A stretch of DNA of 64,000 nt from a candidate division SR1 bacterium (GCA_026397475.1 JAPLUT010000006.1:1-64000), one strand, 5' to 3'; shown: positions 43,368-54,089, counted from the stretch's first letter. Program-made: numbers and translations. Notes: generated by a model from the letters alone, not told the origin.

Positions 43368-46300
43368 ATGGCAGATAAAAAAAGAAAATATCCTAAACCT
43401 ACTGATCGTGATCAGCAAAAAAATCGTGAATCTCATTCTCCCAAAAATAATATTTCGGATATTTTTTTGAGTCAGATAAAAGATGCTTTTGAGGGATTTA
43501 ATAAAATTCCTGAACAGGAAAGAGCGGAACTTTATGGTAATCAAAAATACTTAGAACAATTTTGGGAATATTTTAAGCAAGAGCATTCTAATTTGCTTGA
43601 TAGAATAGATCAAAAAGATTTGCCAAGATATATCAAGGCTATTGAAGATCAATGATTCTCGCTTGCTACTGTCCAAAAGAATGCCGGAAAACTTTCTGCT
43701 GAATTTAAGTCTGAAGACACTGAACAACACGTTATGGAGCATAGTTTAAAACAACTTCAAGACTTTTGTGAAAATGAAAATAATCAGATTCCTCAGGGAA
43801 CATTTAAAAAGTTTGCTGATGCCGCGTGATTTTCTTATGCCAGCTTACTTATTTCCTCTGATGGAAAGTTTAAAAATATAGATGATATCTCTCCTTTTTG
43901 GAAAGCATTTATTGAAAAAGAGGCTATTACTATTTCTGATTCTTCAGCTGAGACTATTGAAAATATTTTGAATCCGAACTATAATCCAACGGAAAGAATA
44001 ATGGTGAGTGTCCTTCTTAGTAAGATAAAAAAAATATTTACGTGATCCTTGAGATCTGCATTTGATGCAAAATTTTCTTTGCCGATTAGTATCTTTGTCC
44101 CTTATCAAGATCTGCTTGGTTTTAGAGATGAGTGGAGAATCTTCATTGCTGATCATGCTTCTGAAATTGATGAAGCTTTGGCAAAGCAACTTGATGCTCT
44201 CGTTGTGACCAATTGAGATATTCAACAATGACTTTTTTCTTCTCTGAGAAAAACTGATACAAGCAAATGATTTTCTGAACAAGAAAGGTATTTTAGAAGT
44301 ATTTTTAACTCGTTTGTAACTCGTCAGTTGTTTGAAGAGGTCCAAACAACTCAAGAAACTATTGATCATTATTTGGAATCTATAGGAAATACTTTTAAAG
44401 AGTTCCCTCCTTACGTTAATGATATTTTTACTCTCTATCCTTTTGATGCTGCTCGTATTGATTCGGTAGATTCTTCTTTTGTTTCTGATTTAAATACTAT
44501 TGATTTGCAGCTTGCTGATTTTCAAAATCAGTATAATTCAGCTCCTGAGTCAGAAAAAAAAGAGATTAGAAAAAAGATAAAAAACTTAAAACAGGAAAGA
44601 GAAAATCGTAAATGGCATGCATATATAGCTTTTCTTGAAACAAAGAATCCCTCATTGGCTACTGTGTTTACGCATTTATTAGAAAATAAATTTAATTTTG
44701 CATCATTGTCTGCTGATCAACAGCAGTTTATTGTTAGCTTTTTTGTAAAAAATAAACTTGAAGATACTATAAAAAACAAGGTTCCAGAACTGCTTGCTGT
44801 GGACGAAGTGGCGATTACAAAATTTATGACAGATCTTTTTGATCTTAAAAAAATGGATCTCACTCTTCCCACCAAAGATGGTCCTGTGCCTCTTTCTTTT
44901 GTCAAAAAAGAATTTTTTGCTAGCGCACATAAACAGTTGATAGGGATTAATGATTTAGAAGACATAAAAAATTTACCACTTAATTTTGTGGCACAACTTA
45001 CAGACAATAATGCGGCATTTTTTGAAGAAAGTGCTATATTTGATTCGATATATACTGATTTCGTTCCAAGAAATAACAAAGTAGTGCGTATCAATGATTC
45101 TTACAAGGTACTTCTTAAAAAGGATTGAAAGACTGCTGAAGGATATCTTTCTGCCTATTCTCCGATTGATGAACAAAATCAAGAAAATCCTCATCAAAGA
45201 GAGGGCGATGGAAAAGAATTGTATTTATATTCAGAACCTATTACTTCTCCTAATCAACAAAGACAAATAGTTTCTCGAAATGATTCTGATCCTAGAGCAA
45301 CAAAAATTCCTGTCGTGATTAGACCTAATCAGCAACAAGAATGTGATATAGAAATATTGGATAAAAAGCTCAATATTAATGGTGACGCTTTTGGTGCATT
45401 ATTACTGGGATATGTCCTTGGGCAACAAGATCTTGCAGATAAAATCTCTCCTGAAAAAGAGGAAGCTTTAGCAGAAAAGCTAGGTAAACTTAATGTATAT
45501 AAAGACAAAGAGGATATCGAGGAAAGTGAGGAAGGAAGAGAGGAAACGAAAGAGGATGATGGATCAAAAATAGAAAAGTCAGAAAAAGAAAAGTTTATGA
45601 ATGAGCGAAAACAACTTAAATGACATGGTTTTCCTGAACCACAATATAAAGATAATTTTGGTTTCGTGAAGTGAACAAGGTTATTTACTCCTTTTGCAGA
45701 TAGTGAGGTTCCTCCTATGCAGGGAAAGGCGTGGTTGCAAATGGAGATCGTTGATATCAATTCAGATAAAGAAACATTTACTGTAAAAATTCATTGAGGT
45801 GAATTGCGTTTAGGAAAAAATGAATGAGCGAAAAGAGAGTTTTCTATGAATGGACAGACGCTCTCTACCATAAAGTCTATTTTTTGAGAGGCGATATATA
45901 AGATTCCAGATACTTCTAAAACCACCTTTGATCAGCAAATGAATATTTTAAATGGTTGATGATCCGGTATTGATGGATCTGAAAAATATTTTTGATCAGT
46001 AAAATTTGATTGATCTAAGTTTGTATATTCTCTCTGAAATTATGCAGGAAAAGAAATTACTCATTTTGGTTTGTATCAGCCTAAAGCCGTAGATGAAGAT
46101 ATTGCCAATCAGACAGGACAGTTGATTCTTTATAAAATAAAACACAATCCAAATGGTACCGTAACTGTCTCTGGAGATTCTATGGACGGAAATTCTGCCA
46201 AAAATTATCCAGCTCGTGACATGGATTATACTACGTTTATGATTTTTATAAAAGAGAAATGATTGCAACCAAAATGTAAGGAACAGCTTGACGCGATTAA

Positions 46301-48596
46301 TCCTAAAGATCTTAAGGATAAAGAAGTTCCTACAACCGTTCGTGGTTTTAGTATCAACAATGTCGTGAACTTTTTCAAAAGTTCATTTAATAAAATAAAT
46401 GACGGTATCAAAAAATATGATGAAGAAAGATCTGAAGAGCTTACTGATATCTTGACCAATCAAGGGCAGCTTTGGGGTAAGATTTGATGATTGTTCGGTC
46501 CTTTTGATAGAGTAGCCTCATCTTTTGAGTCTATGGGAATGGACTATTATCTCGCGAGAGATAGCAGAATATGGAAAAAGGTTGATACCTGGGTTAAATT
46601 TTATGAAGATTACGATTATACTAAACTCTATAACGAGGTTATTTGACCTATGCTTGATGGAAAAATAAAAATACATCCTCATTACAAGATAGCCGCAATT
46701 TTATTGGTTCATCTAAAGAAAGGAAAGTGACCCTATGCAAAAAATCTTTCTACTACTGACGGCAAACGAGTCTGAATGATTCTTTGAAAGTCTCATCAAC
46801 AAAGATATCTCGCTATTAGAGAAAAGAAAATCAGAGAACTTGAGGAAAACGCCCATATCTATGGGGGTCCTTGGGCTGATCAAATTAAAAATGAACTAGT
46901 CGAATTGGAAATGAGATATATGGTACATGTCATGGATGCAAGACATATGTGATCATGAGATCCAGATAAATATTATTTTCAATCTAAATATTCTCAGAAG
47001 TTTGTCGGTGAGTTAGAAGGTGCATATACTTCGTTTTTTAAACAAGATGGAGTAAATGAATGATTTAGTAAAAATCAAGATGCGAATTTTGAATTTGCTA
47101 CGGTAGAGTATTTTAGACAACTCTCAGATAGGCCACAACAAGCACTTCCTTTTCTTAAAGTTATGGCTACCAAAGCTATTAATGATACACAATGGCAGGT
47201 TTTCGAATCTGCAGTTTTGGCAGGTATTCTTTCTGGAGTATTTCTTAATATGACTTATTCTTCAACGCAGTCCTACATTCAAAAAATATGCAGAACGAGA
47301 TGATTTGTTCCGGGATTGTTTGCAAAAGACATCAAGCAACAATCTAAGATGCAAAGACTTTTGGATTTGTTTAGCGGTGGGGAGTTTAGTAAAAAAACAA
47401 GCTATAATCCGGCTGATTACTCTTTTAGAAATAACAAATGACCTAAAAAATTTATTGAAACATTTAAAAATCGAACTGGCGCTAATATTAAAATGAAGGC
47501 TGATGGACATACTCGTGAGTGAGTAGTCAGAAATGAAATGAGTGCTTTCTTGGATTTGACAGGAAAAAATGTCGATGGGAAAACTTTACTGGATTTACAT
47601 TCTGATCCCAAAACTTCTGCTTCAGATAAAATATTACTTGAAGAATATATCAAAAAATCTAACGAACAAAATGAAACTCTCGATCATGAGGTGAGCGATA
47701 ATACATCTTCTTTGACCTGATCTATTCTTACAAAGAGTCAGAGTGTGGTCGATAAAATGATTAAAATCAATGAAGAATGATTTGCCGCAAAAGACTGAGA
47801 TGAAAAACAAAATATGCAGGCCTTCTCACAAGAAATGGAAAATGTTATCCCACAAAAAAAACTTGGTTCTTCTGAACAAATTAAATTTTTCTTAGGAAAA
47901 TTCTTTAACTGGTTTGGAGAAAGATTTTCTTGAAGTAAAAAAATAGAACTCTTAAAGAGATTGAAATGGTGTAATGATCCTGCCAATGTCTGAACACAGG
48001 ATGCTAATGATATTTTATATTACAGTATAGTATGAGAAATCATTCAATCATTATCCTCTCGTGATACAAATCCTCCTCATGAACTCTTGTGAGCATTGGA
48101 TGCTTGGAAGAACTTTTTCAAAAACAATCTTGATACAATAATTCATAATGATGACGTCCTTACTTCAGCGTTTGGTATTCAAGCTAAGACTGATCTAGAT
48201 AAATATACTCCACAGTTGGAGTCCTGGGAAACTGCTACTCCGCTTTTGGATAGAGAGGAAAGTATGCTGTATTTGACTACTCTTGGTAAGGAGCAAAAGG
48301 CTATGGCAATGCAAAAGAAGCGTACTATGAGTAATACTAATAGTAATTATCTTAATAAACCCCTTTATGACTTGGCTGAACGTCTTGCAATGAAGTGTTC
48401 ATGATTTTCTAATCGTTTTAAGAAAGACGTCCGTGCATATAAAAAAGATAAATATATCCCTAAGGCGACTTGAGCTAAAATTAACAATCCTGAAACCATA
48501 GAACAAATTAAAAGAATTCTTGAGGGTAAACCGCCTCTGGAAGATGATAATGTGCCTGAATATCCTAGTGAATTTGATGATCGTTATTGATTCTAA
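43368..48596 (+). CDS. giant hypothetical protein, 1742 aa
   Basis: A single 5.2-kb frame with many TGA glycines and no in-frame TAA or TAG. The N-terminus is basic (MADKKRKYPKPTDRDQQ), with no signal peptide or membrane helix. Most of it is helical and charged; about residues 700-740 contain an acidic/Lys low-complexity stretch. A beta-rich region lies around 770-960, and the C-terminal third is helical with large charged runs. I recognise no domain. It is the last member of the block after the AAA+ ATPase and the giant WG-like protein; related giants are known in candidate-phyla genomes, where cell-contact roles are suspected. Confidence 0.8.
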
Positions 48597-48612
48597 TCTG
48601 ATATATTATTTG

Positions 48613-48637
48613 CGCTTCTTTCGGGAGGCGTTTTTTT
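48613..48637 (+). terminator. terminator after the 1742-aa gene
   Basis: CGCTTC (48613-48618), loop TTTCGG, GAGGCG (48625-48630) with one wobble, then seven T. It lies 16 bases after the TAA. Confidence 0.65.
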
Positions 48638-48708
48638 GTATCTTAATTTGAAAAACGGAAGTAATTCTCTATACACTCTATGGACAACTTTTATCGTTCA
48701 GGTGATTT

Positions 48709-49458
48709 ATGTTGGGATCACGTATGAAAATAGTGCTTTTATCTGCTTTTTTTACCTTTGCGTTTGCTATGTTATTTTTGGCATTGCTTCAAAATAATGT
48801 CCATGCATCAGGTACTGTAGCGTATCAGCTTGTTTCCACTTTCTGATCAGAATATACTACTCCAGGATTTGACTTTGATGACGATGCGTCTTTACAAAAA
48901 TATTTGAATGCTGATCATCCCTTCCTTGATTCTTCTTATGTGCCCAGTGATTTGGTTCCTATTGATTCAAATTTTACTGCTAATGTTTCAAAAACATTTA
49001 AGCTTAGACAAGAGGCAGCATTAGCCTTTGCTGATATGGCATGGCATTTTCGAGATGCGTTTAGTGGCGATAGGCTTTATATCTCAAGTGCATATAGAAG
49101 TGCATGATTTCAGGATTTTCTTATCAAACAATGATGCAAGCTTATAAAGTGTGCTCAGATGGGGACTAGTGAACATCAAGCAGGGTTGGCCGTAGATCTC
49201 AAAATAATTACTAGATGATGAACTTCACATTCACTTGATATTACTAGCAATCCAAATAAATATTATGACTGGCTTAAATCTCATGCGGCTACATTTGGTT
49301 TTCATAATACCTATCAAAAGGGGATTGATGTTGACGGTAAAATTGTAGAGTGATGGCATTGGAGATATGTGTGAATTTCATTAGCGACACTATTGGCTGA
49401 TAAAGAGCAAACATTCGCAGAATATTATAATACAATACATAATGAGGTTTCCAAATAA
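48709..49458 (+). CDS. vanY: VanY-type D-alanyl-D-alanine carboxypeptidase, 249 aa
   Basis: An exported peptidoglycan carboxypeptidase that removes the terminal D-Ala. The N-terminus is a signal/anchor helix. The zinc and catalytic pattern is SSAYRSAGF, GTSEHQAGLAVDL (first His and Asp) and EGWHWRYVG (catalytic Glu and second zinc His). One of two possible starts (48709 or 48724) is used; 48709 follows AGGTGAT. Many Gly are TGA. It overlaps the region upstream of grpE. Confidence 0.88.
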
Positions 49459-49492
49459 CCCAATAAGCAATTTATTTTTTAATTATATTCGA

Positions 49493-50074
49493 ATGAAAAA
49501 AGAGGTATCTGGAGGAATGGAAGAGGAACTTGATGAAAAACTTCAAGCAGCTCAACAAGGTCAAGACGATAAAAAATATCAAGAACTTGAAAATAGAATA
49601 GCCCAACTTGAAAAAGAAAAAAAGGAGCTTGAAGAAATAACTAAAAGATCTCAGTATGAGTATGTAAATCTTAAAACTGATTTTGATAGATATCAAAGGC
49701 AAGTAAAAGAATCCAGTGATTCTATGCAGGTAGATTCTCTTTTGTCTGTTGTAAAAAAGTTTTTGCCATTTATCGAAGATCTTAGAAAGTCCCTTGAAAA
49801 TCTAACTGACGAACATATGGAGGATCCGCTCACCAAATGAGTTCAGATGGTATATAATAAATTTTTAAAGACACTTGAACATTTGCACATCAAGTCCATT
49901 GAATCTTTGTGATTGACTCCTGATTCCTTTTTGCACGAGCCCGTAAGTGTTGAGCCTGTTACCGATGAAAAATTCAAATGAAAAATAATTAAAGAATTTG
50001 AAAGGGGATTTGTTTATATCAAAGGTGATGATAAGAGAGTCATTATAGCATCTAAAGTCATTGTCTGACAATAA
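49493..50074 (+). CDS. grpE: GrpE-like nucleotide exchange factor, 193 aa
   Basis: It releases ADP from DnaK. The N-terminus is a long charged coiled coil (about residues 20-60) and the C-terminus is a short beta-domain with VSVEPVTDE, FERGFVYI and VIIASKVIVG, as in GrpE. The start at 49493 is chosen for family length; an in-frame ATG at 49442 would overlap the end of vanY. One TGA Gly is in the body and one before the final Gln. DnaK and DnaJ are not in the window. Confidence 0.85.
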
Positions 50075-50121
50075 GCTTGAATCTGGGCTGAGAATTGCTA
50101 CTCTTGGTCCACGCAGGCTAT

Positions 50122-50202
50122 GCTCAGGTGATGGAATGGTATACATGTACGATTGAGGTTCGTATGCCGTAAGGCTTGGGGGTTCGAGTCCCCTCCTGAG
50201 TA
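50122..50202 (+). tRNA. tRNA-Leu (GAG anticodon)
   Basis: Acceptor stem GCTCAGG/CCTGAGT (50122-50128 and 50195-50201), anticodon stem TACGA/TCGTA around TTGAGGT (anticodon GAG), a long variable arm TGCCGTAAGGCTTG typical of class II tRNAs, and T-arm GGGGTTCGAGTCCCC. The discriminator is A (50202). No CCA is encoded. Confidence 0.92.
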
Positions 50203-50228
50203 AGTTACTTTTAAATTCAACATTTATA

Positions 50229-50450
50229 ATGTTTGTTGTATATGCCATAAAAAGCAAAGTAAAAAACTTTATCTATGTATGAATGACAAGTAATTTATCT
50301 AGAAGAATTAATGATCATCAGAATTAAAAAAATTTATCAACCAAATGATTTGCTCCTTTTGAATTGATTTATACAGAGGAGTGTGCGACATCATTCGAAG
50401 CAAGAGAAAAAGAAAAATATTGGAAATCTTGAGTTGGTAAAGAAAAGTAA
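50229..50450 (+). pseudogene. GIY-YIG endonuclease, broken by a nonsense codon
   Basis: The frame from ATG 50229 reads FVVYAIKSKVKNFIYVGMTSNLSRR then INDHQN, stop, KNLSTKGFAPFELIYTEECATSFEAREKEKYWKSG. This is a small URI/UPF0213-type GIY-YIG nuclease: the expected pattern at the stop is HN-G-K-STK. The TAA at 50325-50327 replaces what would be a Gly; a TGA Gly needs one base change to become TAA. All other parts are in frame to TAA 50448-50450. It lies between tRNA-Leu and a duplicated 3' half of that tRNA. Confidence 0.82.
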
Positions 50451-50463
50451 AAACTAAAATAGC

Positions 50464-50562
50464 TCGTATGCCGTAAGGCCAACCTTCGGTTGGTAAACTT
50501 GGGGGCGAGCCTACCTGACGGTAGGTAGACTTGTCTACCGGAGGTAGATCCCCTCCTGAGTA
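50464..50562 (+). repeat. duplicated 3' half of tRNA-Leu with two inserted palindromes
   Basis: TCGTATGCCGTAAGGC, CTTGGGGG and CCCCTCCTGAGTAA repeat the tRNA-Leu sequence from its anticodon stem to its 3' end. Two extra pieces interrupt it: CCAAC-CTTCG-GTTGG in the variable arm and, where the T-loop was, a stretch with stems CTACC/GGTAG and TCTACC/GGTAGA (about 50507-50546). It lacks the 5' half and cannot make a tRNA. It matches an attachment-site duplication later invaded by palindromic repeats. Confidence 0.8.
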
Positions 50563-50571
50563 AATACTTCA

Positions 50572-50680
50572 AAATATAATTTAAAATTTTAAATTATAAA
50601 TTTGAAATTTTAAAGTTTGTATTTACAGTTTTAAAATTAAAAATTAAAAATTGTAAATTTTAAATTGTAAATTGTTTGTT
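50572..50680. repeat. low-complexity AT spacer
   Basis: Words such as AATTTTAAATT, TAAAATTAAAAATTAAAAAT and TTGTAAATTTTAAATTG recur. It lies directly before the yqeY-like gene. No coding potential. Confidence 0.45.
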
Positions 50681-51127
50681 ATGTCTTTACTAGAACAGCT
50701 AACGAGTGATTATAAAGAAGCTATGAAAAATAAGAATGAGACCAAAAAAAGCGTATTGAATCTTATACTTGCCAAGATAAAAAATAAAAAAATAGAACTC
50801 CAAAAAGATCTTGAAGATATTGATATCCTCGCTATCATCAAAAAAGAAGTAAAAGAAATCCTTGAAACTATGGGATTCTTAGAAAGGGCTAACAAAACTG
50901 AGGAAGTAGAGATAGAGAAACAAAAAAAACTTTTGCTAGATTTCTATCTGCCTGCTACCATGAGCAAAGAACAAACAACAGAACTTATAAAAAAACTTAT
51001 ATCTGATCACAATATTACGGACCTTAGAACTCAGAGGGGATTACTTATGAAAGAATTGATGGCTAATTATAAATGACAGGTTGATGGGGGATTGGTAAAC
51101 GAAGTCATTAATCAACTTGTTGCTTAG
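50681..51127 (+). CDS. yqeY: GatB/YqeY-domain protein, 148 aa
   Basis: The pattern of YqeY proteins is complete: an N-terminal helical region with LTSDYKEAMKNKNETKKSVL, then EILETMGFLERANKTEEVE, LLLDFYLPATMS and the C-terminal helical GatB-tail-like domain (TQRGLLMKELMANYKGQVDGG). Gly in YKGQ is TGA. The family is widespread; binding of tRNA or of proteins related to GatB is suspected. It ends at TAG 51125-51127 and precedes the pilin-like gene by 21 bases. Confidence 0.85.
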
Positions 51128-51148
51128 TTTTATACTTTATTTTTTTCC

Positions 51149-51727
51149 ATGAGAAAATATTTCTTGCTCATAGCATTGTTGAGTTTTATCTTTTTGTGAC
51201 TGGGGAATTATTCAAGGGGACAGGGATCATTTTTTACTCCATCATCAAGTTCAGATCCAACTGCTCCAACAGTCCAAACCACTACGATGTCTCCTGATCA
51301 GACAACCTGACAACCTATAACAACTCCTGATCCCTATCTTTGATCTTCTTGTCCTGCATGACAAAAAAAAATAGATTGAGTGTGTCATCTTTGTAGTGAG
51401 AAATGAGTTTGCTGTTGAGTGTCTTTAAATACTTCGGTTCCTTTTATTGGGAATTGTATCGAAGATAGTACTGCTAGTGTATGAGCCTGAGAAACAAATG
51501 TCACTTGAGAAAGTGCTTTCCCCGTATTGATGTGAAGTTTGACTAAGATATTGGTAACCGTTATATTGATTTTGTCTTTTGTTTTGATTGTAGTGTGAGG
51601 TATTATGATTGCTACCGGCAATCCAAGCGGAGGGAAGAGCATGATTATCAAAGTAGTTGTAGGTATTGCATTGCTTTGAGCTTCCTGAGTTATCTTACGT
51701 TTGATCAATCCTAACTTCTTTGGATAG
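51149..51727 (+). CDS. pilin-like (Mbov_0395/TrbC-type) membrane protein, 192 aa
   Basis: A signal peptide (YFLLIALLSFIFLGLG) is followed by an exported Thr/Ser/Pro-rich segment with a Cys-rich block (SCPAGQKKIDGVCHLCSEKGVCCG) and by two C-terminal hydrophobic helices (about 132-160 and 168-188) separated by GNPSGGKS. That last arrangement resembles TrbC/VirB2 pilins and the Mbov_0395 pilin-like proteins common in candidate phyla; no secretion genes are adjacent. Nearly all Gly of the second half are TGA or GGN in mixed use. Confidence 0.7.
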
Positions 51728-51745
51728 CAGAAACTAAATAGAGTT

Positions 51746-51855
51746 CCTCCTTTGCTGAAAGGAGGTGTCCCGGTGTATCGGGACGGAGAAATTTATTAGC
51801 TAATCAGTAAAATCTCCCATCCTAAAGGATACCTCCCTCTTTAAAATAAAGAGGG
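51746..51855. repeat. palindromic repeat element related to the one inside comF
   Basis: Hairpins CCTCCTTT-GCTG-AAAGGAGG (51746-51765), GTCCCG-GTGTAT-CGGGAC (51767-51784) and CCCTCTTT/AAAGAGGG (51835-51842 and 51848-51855). Reversed, the order matches 23629-23726: terminal stem, GGGAGATTTTA-like middle, small stem, AAAGGAGG stem. Confidence 0.75.
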
Positions 51856-51899
51856 TACAAATAAATAAAATAAATTCTTTATTATGTAACATAGCAAAA

Positions 51900-52295
51900 A
51901 TGGTAAACATTAAATTTAAAAATGGGTTTTTGATTGAAGGAAAATTTCTTTTTGGTTTTGAAACTCCTGATGCTAAATATATTAACTTGGCTTTGGAACC
52001 AGGTATTGATATGCGTTATGAAAAGCTCGAATATCCTCTTGTAGACTATCCTGGTGAATATGATATCCAAGGAATTGGTATTGAATGTTTCCTGGGTGCA
52101 AACAATAAGTTAAATTATATTCTTTCTGTGGAAGATAAAAAAATTGGGATTATTCAATCCGTTGATGTCTTGGATTTAGATGTCTTGGGATCAGTAAAAA
52201 TTCGATTGTATCAAGATGATAAAATTTTGAATAAAATAGATCAATTAGAGTTGGAGTGACAAAAGCAAAAATTAGAAATACCCGCCGCAGCATAG
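51900..52295 (+). CDS. hypothetical protein, 131 aa, possibly MBL-fold relic
   Basis: Beta-rich short protein. DYPGEYDIQGIGIECF near residues 49-64 matches a phrase from small UlaG-like metallo-beta-lactamase proteins, but no HxHxDH is present, so it cannot be an active hydrolase of that type. It ends at TAG 52293-52295 after one TGA Gly. The family link is tentative. Confidence 0.55.
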
Positions 52296-52448
52296 GCATA
52301 CACACTATTCACAAATATAATTAGCCAATTAGCAATTATTTTCTATTTTTGTCAATTCAAAATTTATTTTTGTATATCTAAAAACTTGTTTTGTTCTGTC
52401 AAATACGTATCTTATGACAGATTTTTTAAATCTTAATAGTATTCAAAA

Positions 52449-52811
52449 ATGGTATTCGCAAAAAAAGTTACTAAAACACCTGCTGTGATGGTGGAAACAA
52501 AAAAAATGACAGCAAAAGATAATTGTGGTATGGGAATGTGCCCTAAAATGAAACATTTTTTTGTTATTATTCTTCTTATCGTAAACACTATTCTTCTTAT
52601 TTCAGTATTTTCTAATCAAACAAGATTAGAATCTGATAGAGTAGGAGGAAAAGATAATTACAAAATGGTTCAACAAATCTACAAATCAGATGCATTCAAA
52701 GCTCAACAAAAACAACAAATTGAACAAGCTTTGTCACAATATCAACAAGGAGCTGCTAAGCAAGCAGTACAAGCACAACCAGCTGCACAAGTTCCTGCAG
52801 TAACACAATAA
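52449..52811 (+). CDS. anchored Gln/Ala-rich protein, 120 aa (first of three related)
   Basis: A basic N-terminus with a Cys pair (NCGMGMCP), one helix (FFVIILLIVNTILLISVF) and an exported tail with VGGKDNYKMVQQIYKSDAFK and Gln/Ala repeats. The helix-to-tail pattern (N-L-L, then a GG, then a MxxQxY helix and QQQK) matches the next two proteins. It ends at TAA. No family known. Confidence 0.7.
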   Translation: MVFAKKVTKTPAVMVETKKMTAKDNCGMGMCPKMKHFFVIILLIVNTILLISVFSNQTRLESDRVGGKDNYKMVQQIYKSDAFKAQQKQQIEQALSQYQQGAAKQAVQAQPAAQVPAVTQ

Positions 52812-52835
52812 TTTTATTTTAATGATTATCTGATA

Positions 52836-53147
52836 ATGACTACAGAAACAAACAATAATCAAATGAAAATGCTTATTGTAATTCTTTTGGTGATTAATGC
52901 ATTACTTGGAATATATATTGGATTTTTCAAAAAAGATGCTCTTTGGCTAGAAACATTAAAAGCTGGAGGTGCTCAAAATATGAGCATGGCAAGACAACTT
53001 TATGCATCACCTGCATATCAACAACAACAAAAAGCTACATTGGATCAGATTTTAGGAAGCATGAACCAGGCGTGACAACAAGCTCCTGCAGTGACTGCTC
53101 AACCAGAAGCTACTTTACCGACAGCTCAACCTACAGTAACACAATAA
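52836..53147 (+). CDS. anchored Gln-rich protein, 103 aa (second of three)
   Basis: MTTETNNNQMKMLIVILLVI is a short start plus helix; then FKKDALWLETLKAGG, MARQLYASPAYQQQQKATLD and QILGSMNQAG. The whole is clearly paralogous to the N-terminus of the DsbA-fusion protein that follows (MTTEKKYNQIKMFLIGLLVL, QILGSMGK). A Pro/Ala/Gln tail ends at TAA. One TGA Gly. Probably a duplicate lacking the thioredoxin domain. Confidence 0.72.
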
Positions 53148-53174
53148 TTTTATTTTGCTAATTTGTTTGTTCTT

Positions 53175-54041
53175 ATGACTACAGAAAAAAAATATAATCA
53201 GATAAAAATGTTTCTTATAGGGCTTTTGGTACTTAATGTTTTACTTGGAATTTATATCGCATTTTTCAAAAAGGATGCGTATCGATTGGAAACATTAAAA
53301 GTTTGATGAGATGAAAATATGAATTTAGCAGTACAATTGTACAATGCTGATGCATATAAACAACAACAAAAATCTACTCTTGAACAAATATTAGGTTCTA
53401 TGGGTAAGACGGATACTACTACTACACAACCTACTGCACAAGCTCCTACAACAGCTGATACAACTGTTACTCCTATACAAGGAGATGCTACGAAGTTTGC
53501 TGCTATTGAGAAAGATTGATACATCAAAGGAAATAAAAATGCTAGAATTACACTTATAGAGTATTCTGACTTAGTTTGTCCTTTTTGTAAGAGACATTAT
53601 GAGGCACAAACTCTTGAGAAGCTTGTAGCAAAATATCCAAATGATGTAAATATGGAATTTAGAAATATGCCACTACCTCAGCTTCATCCTAGTGCTCCCA
53701 TTTGAGCTCAAGGCGCTGTTTGTGCTGGTAAACTTGGAGGAGAAAGTAAATACTATGCTTATATTGATAAGGCATTCAAAATTGAAGAATTTACTGAGGC
53801 TAATGTAACTGATATAGCAGTAGGTCTAGGTCTTAATAAATCTAAATTTGCTACTTGTCTTACAAGCGCAGAAACGCTTGCGACAGTTGCCGCTCAAGTA
53901 CAAGAAGGACAAGGCTTTGGTGTTAATGGAACTCCTGGTAATCTCGTTGTAGATAACCAAAAAGGTACGTTTACATTAATCGCTGGTGCTTATCCTATAG
54001 AAACATTTGAAGCAGAAATTGCAAAAATATTAGGTAAATAA
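53175..54041 (+). CDS. anchored DsbA-like thiol oxidoreductase, 288 aa
   Basis: An N-terminal anchor helix (about residues 11-30), a linker head shared with the two previous genes, a Thr-rich hinge (about 80-105) and a DsbA thioredoxin domain. The active site is DLVCPFCKRHYE and the cis-Pro loop is VNGTPGNLVV. The domain lies outside the membrane, where it would form or isomerise disulfides in exported Cys-rich proteins such as the pilin-like proteins seen in this window. No DsbB or VKOR is nearby. Several Gly are TGA. A terminator follows at once. Confidence 0.87.
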
Positions 54042-54060
54042 TTAATACTATACTTTTCTA

Positions 54061-54089
54061 AAAAATCTCGCTTAGGCGGGATTTTTTTT
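54061..54089 (+). terminator. terminator after dsbA-like gene
   Basis: ATCTCGC (54065-54071), loop TTAG, GCGGGAT (54076-54082) with one wobble, then T-run. It starts 20 bases after TAA. Confidence 0.75.

Noticed and set aside
50464-50562. A second functional tRNA-Leu
   Set aside because: It lacks the 5' acceptor, D-arm and half the anticodon arm, and its T-loop is interrupted by hairpins.
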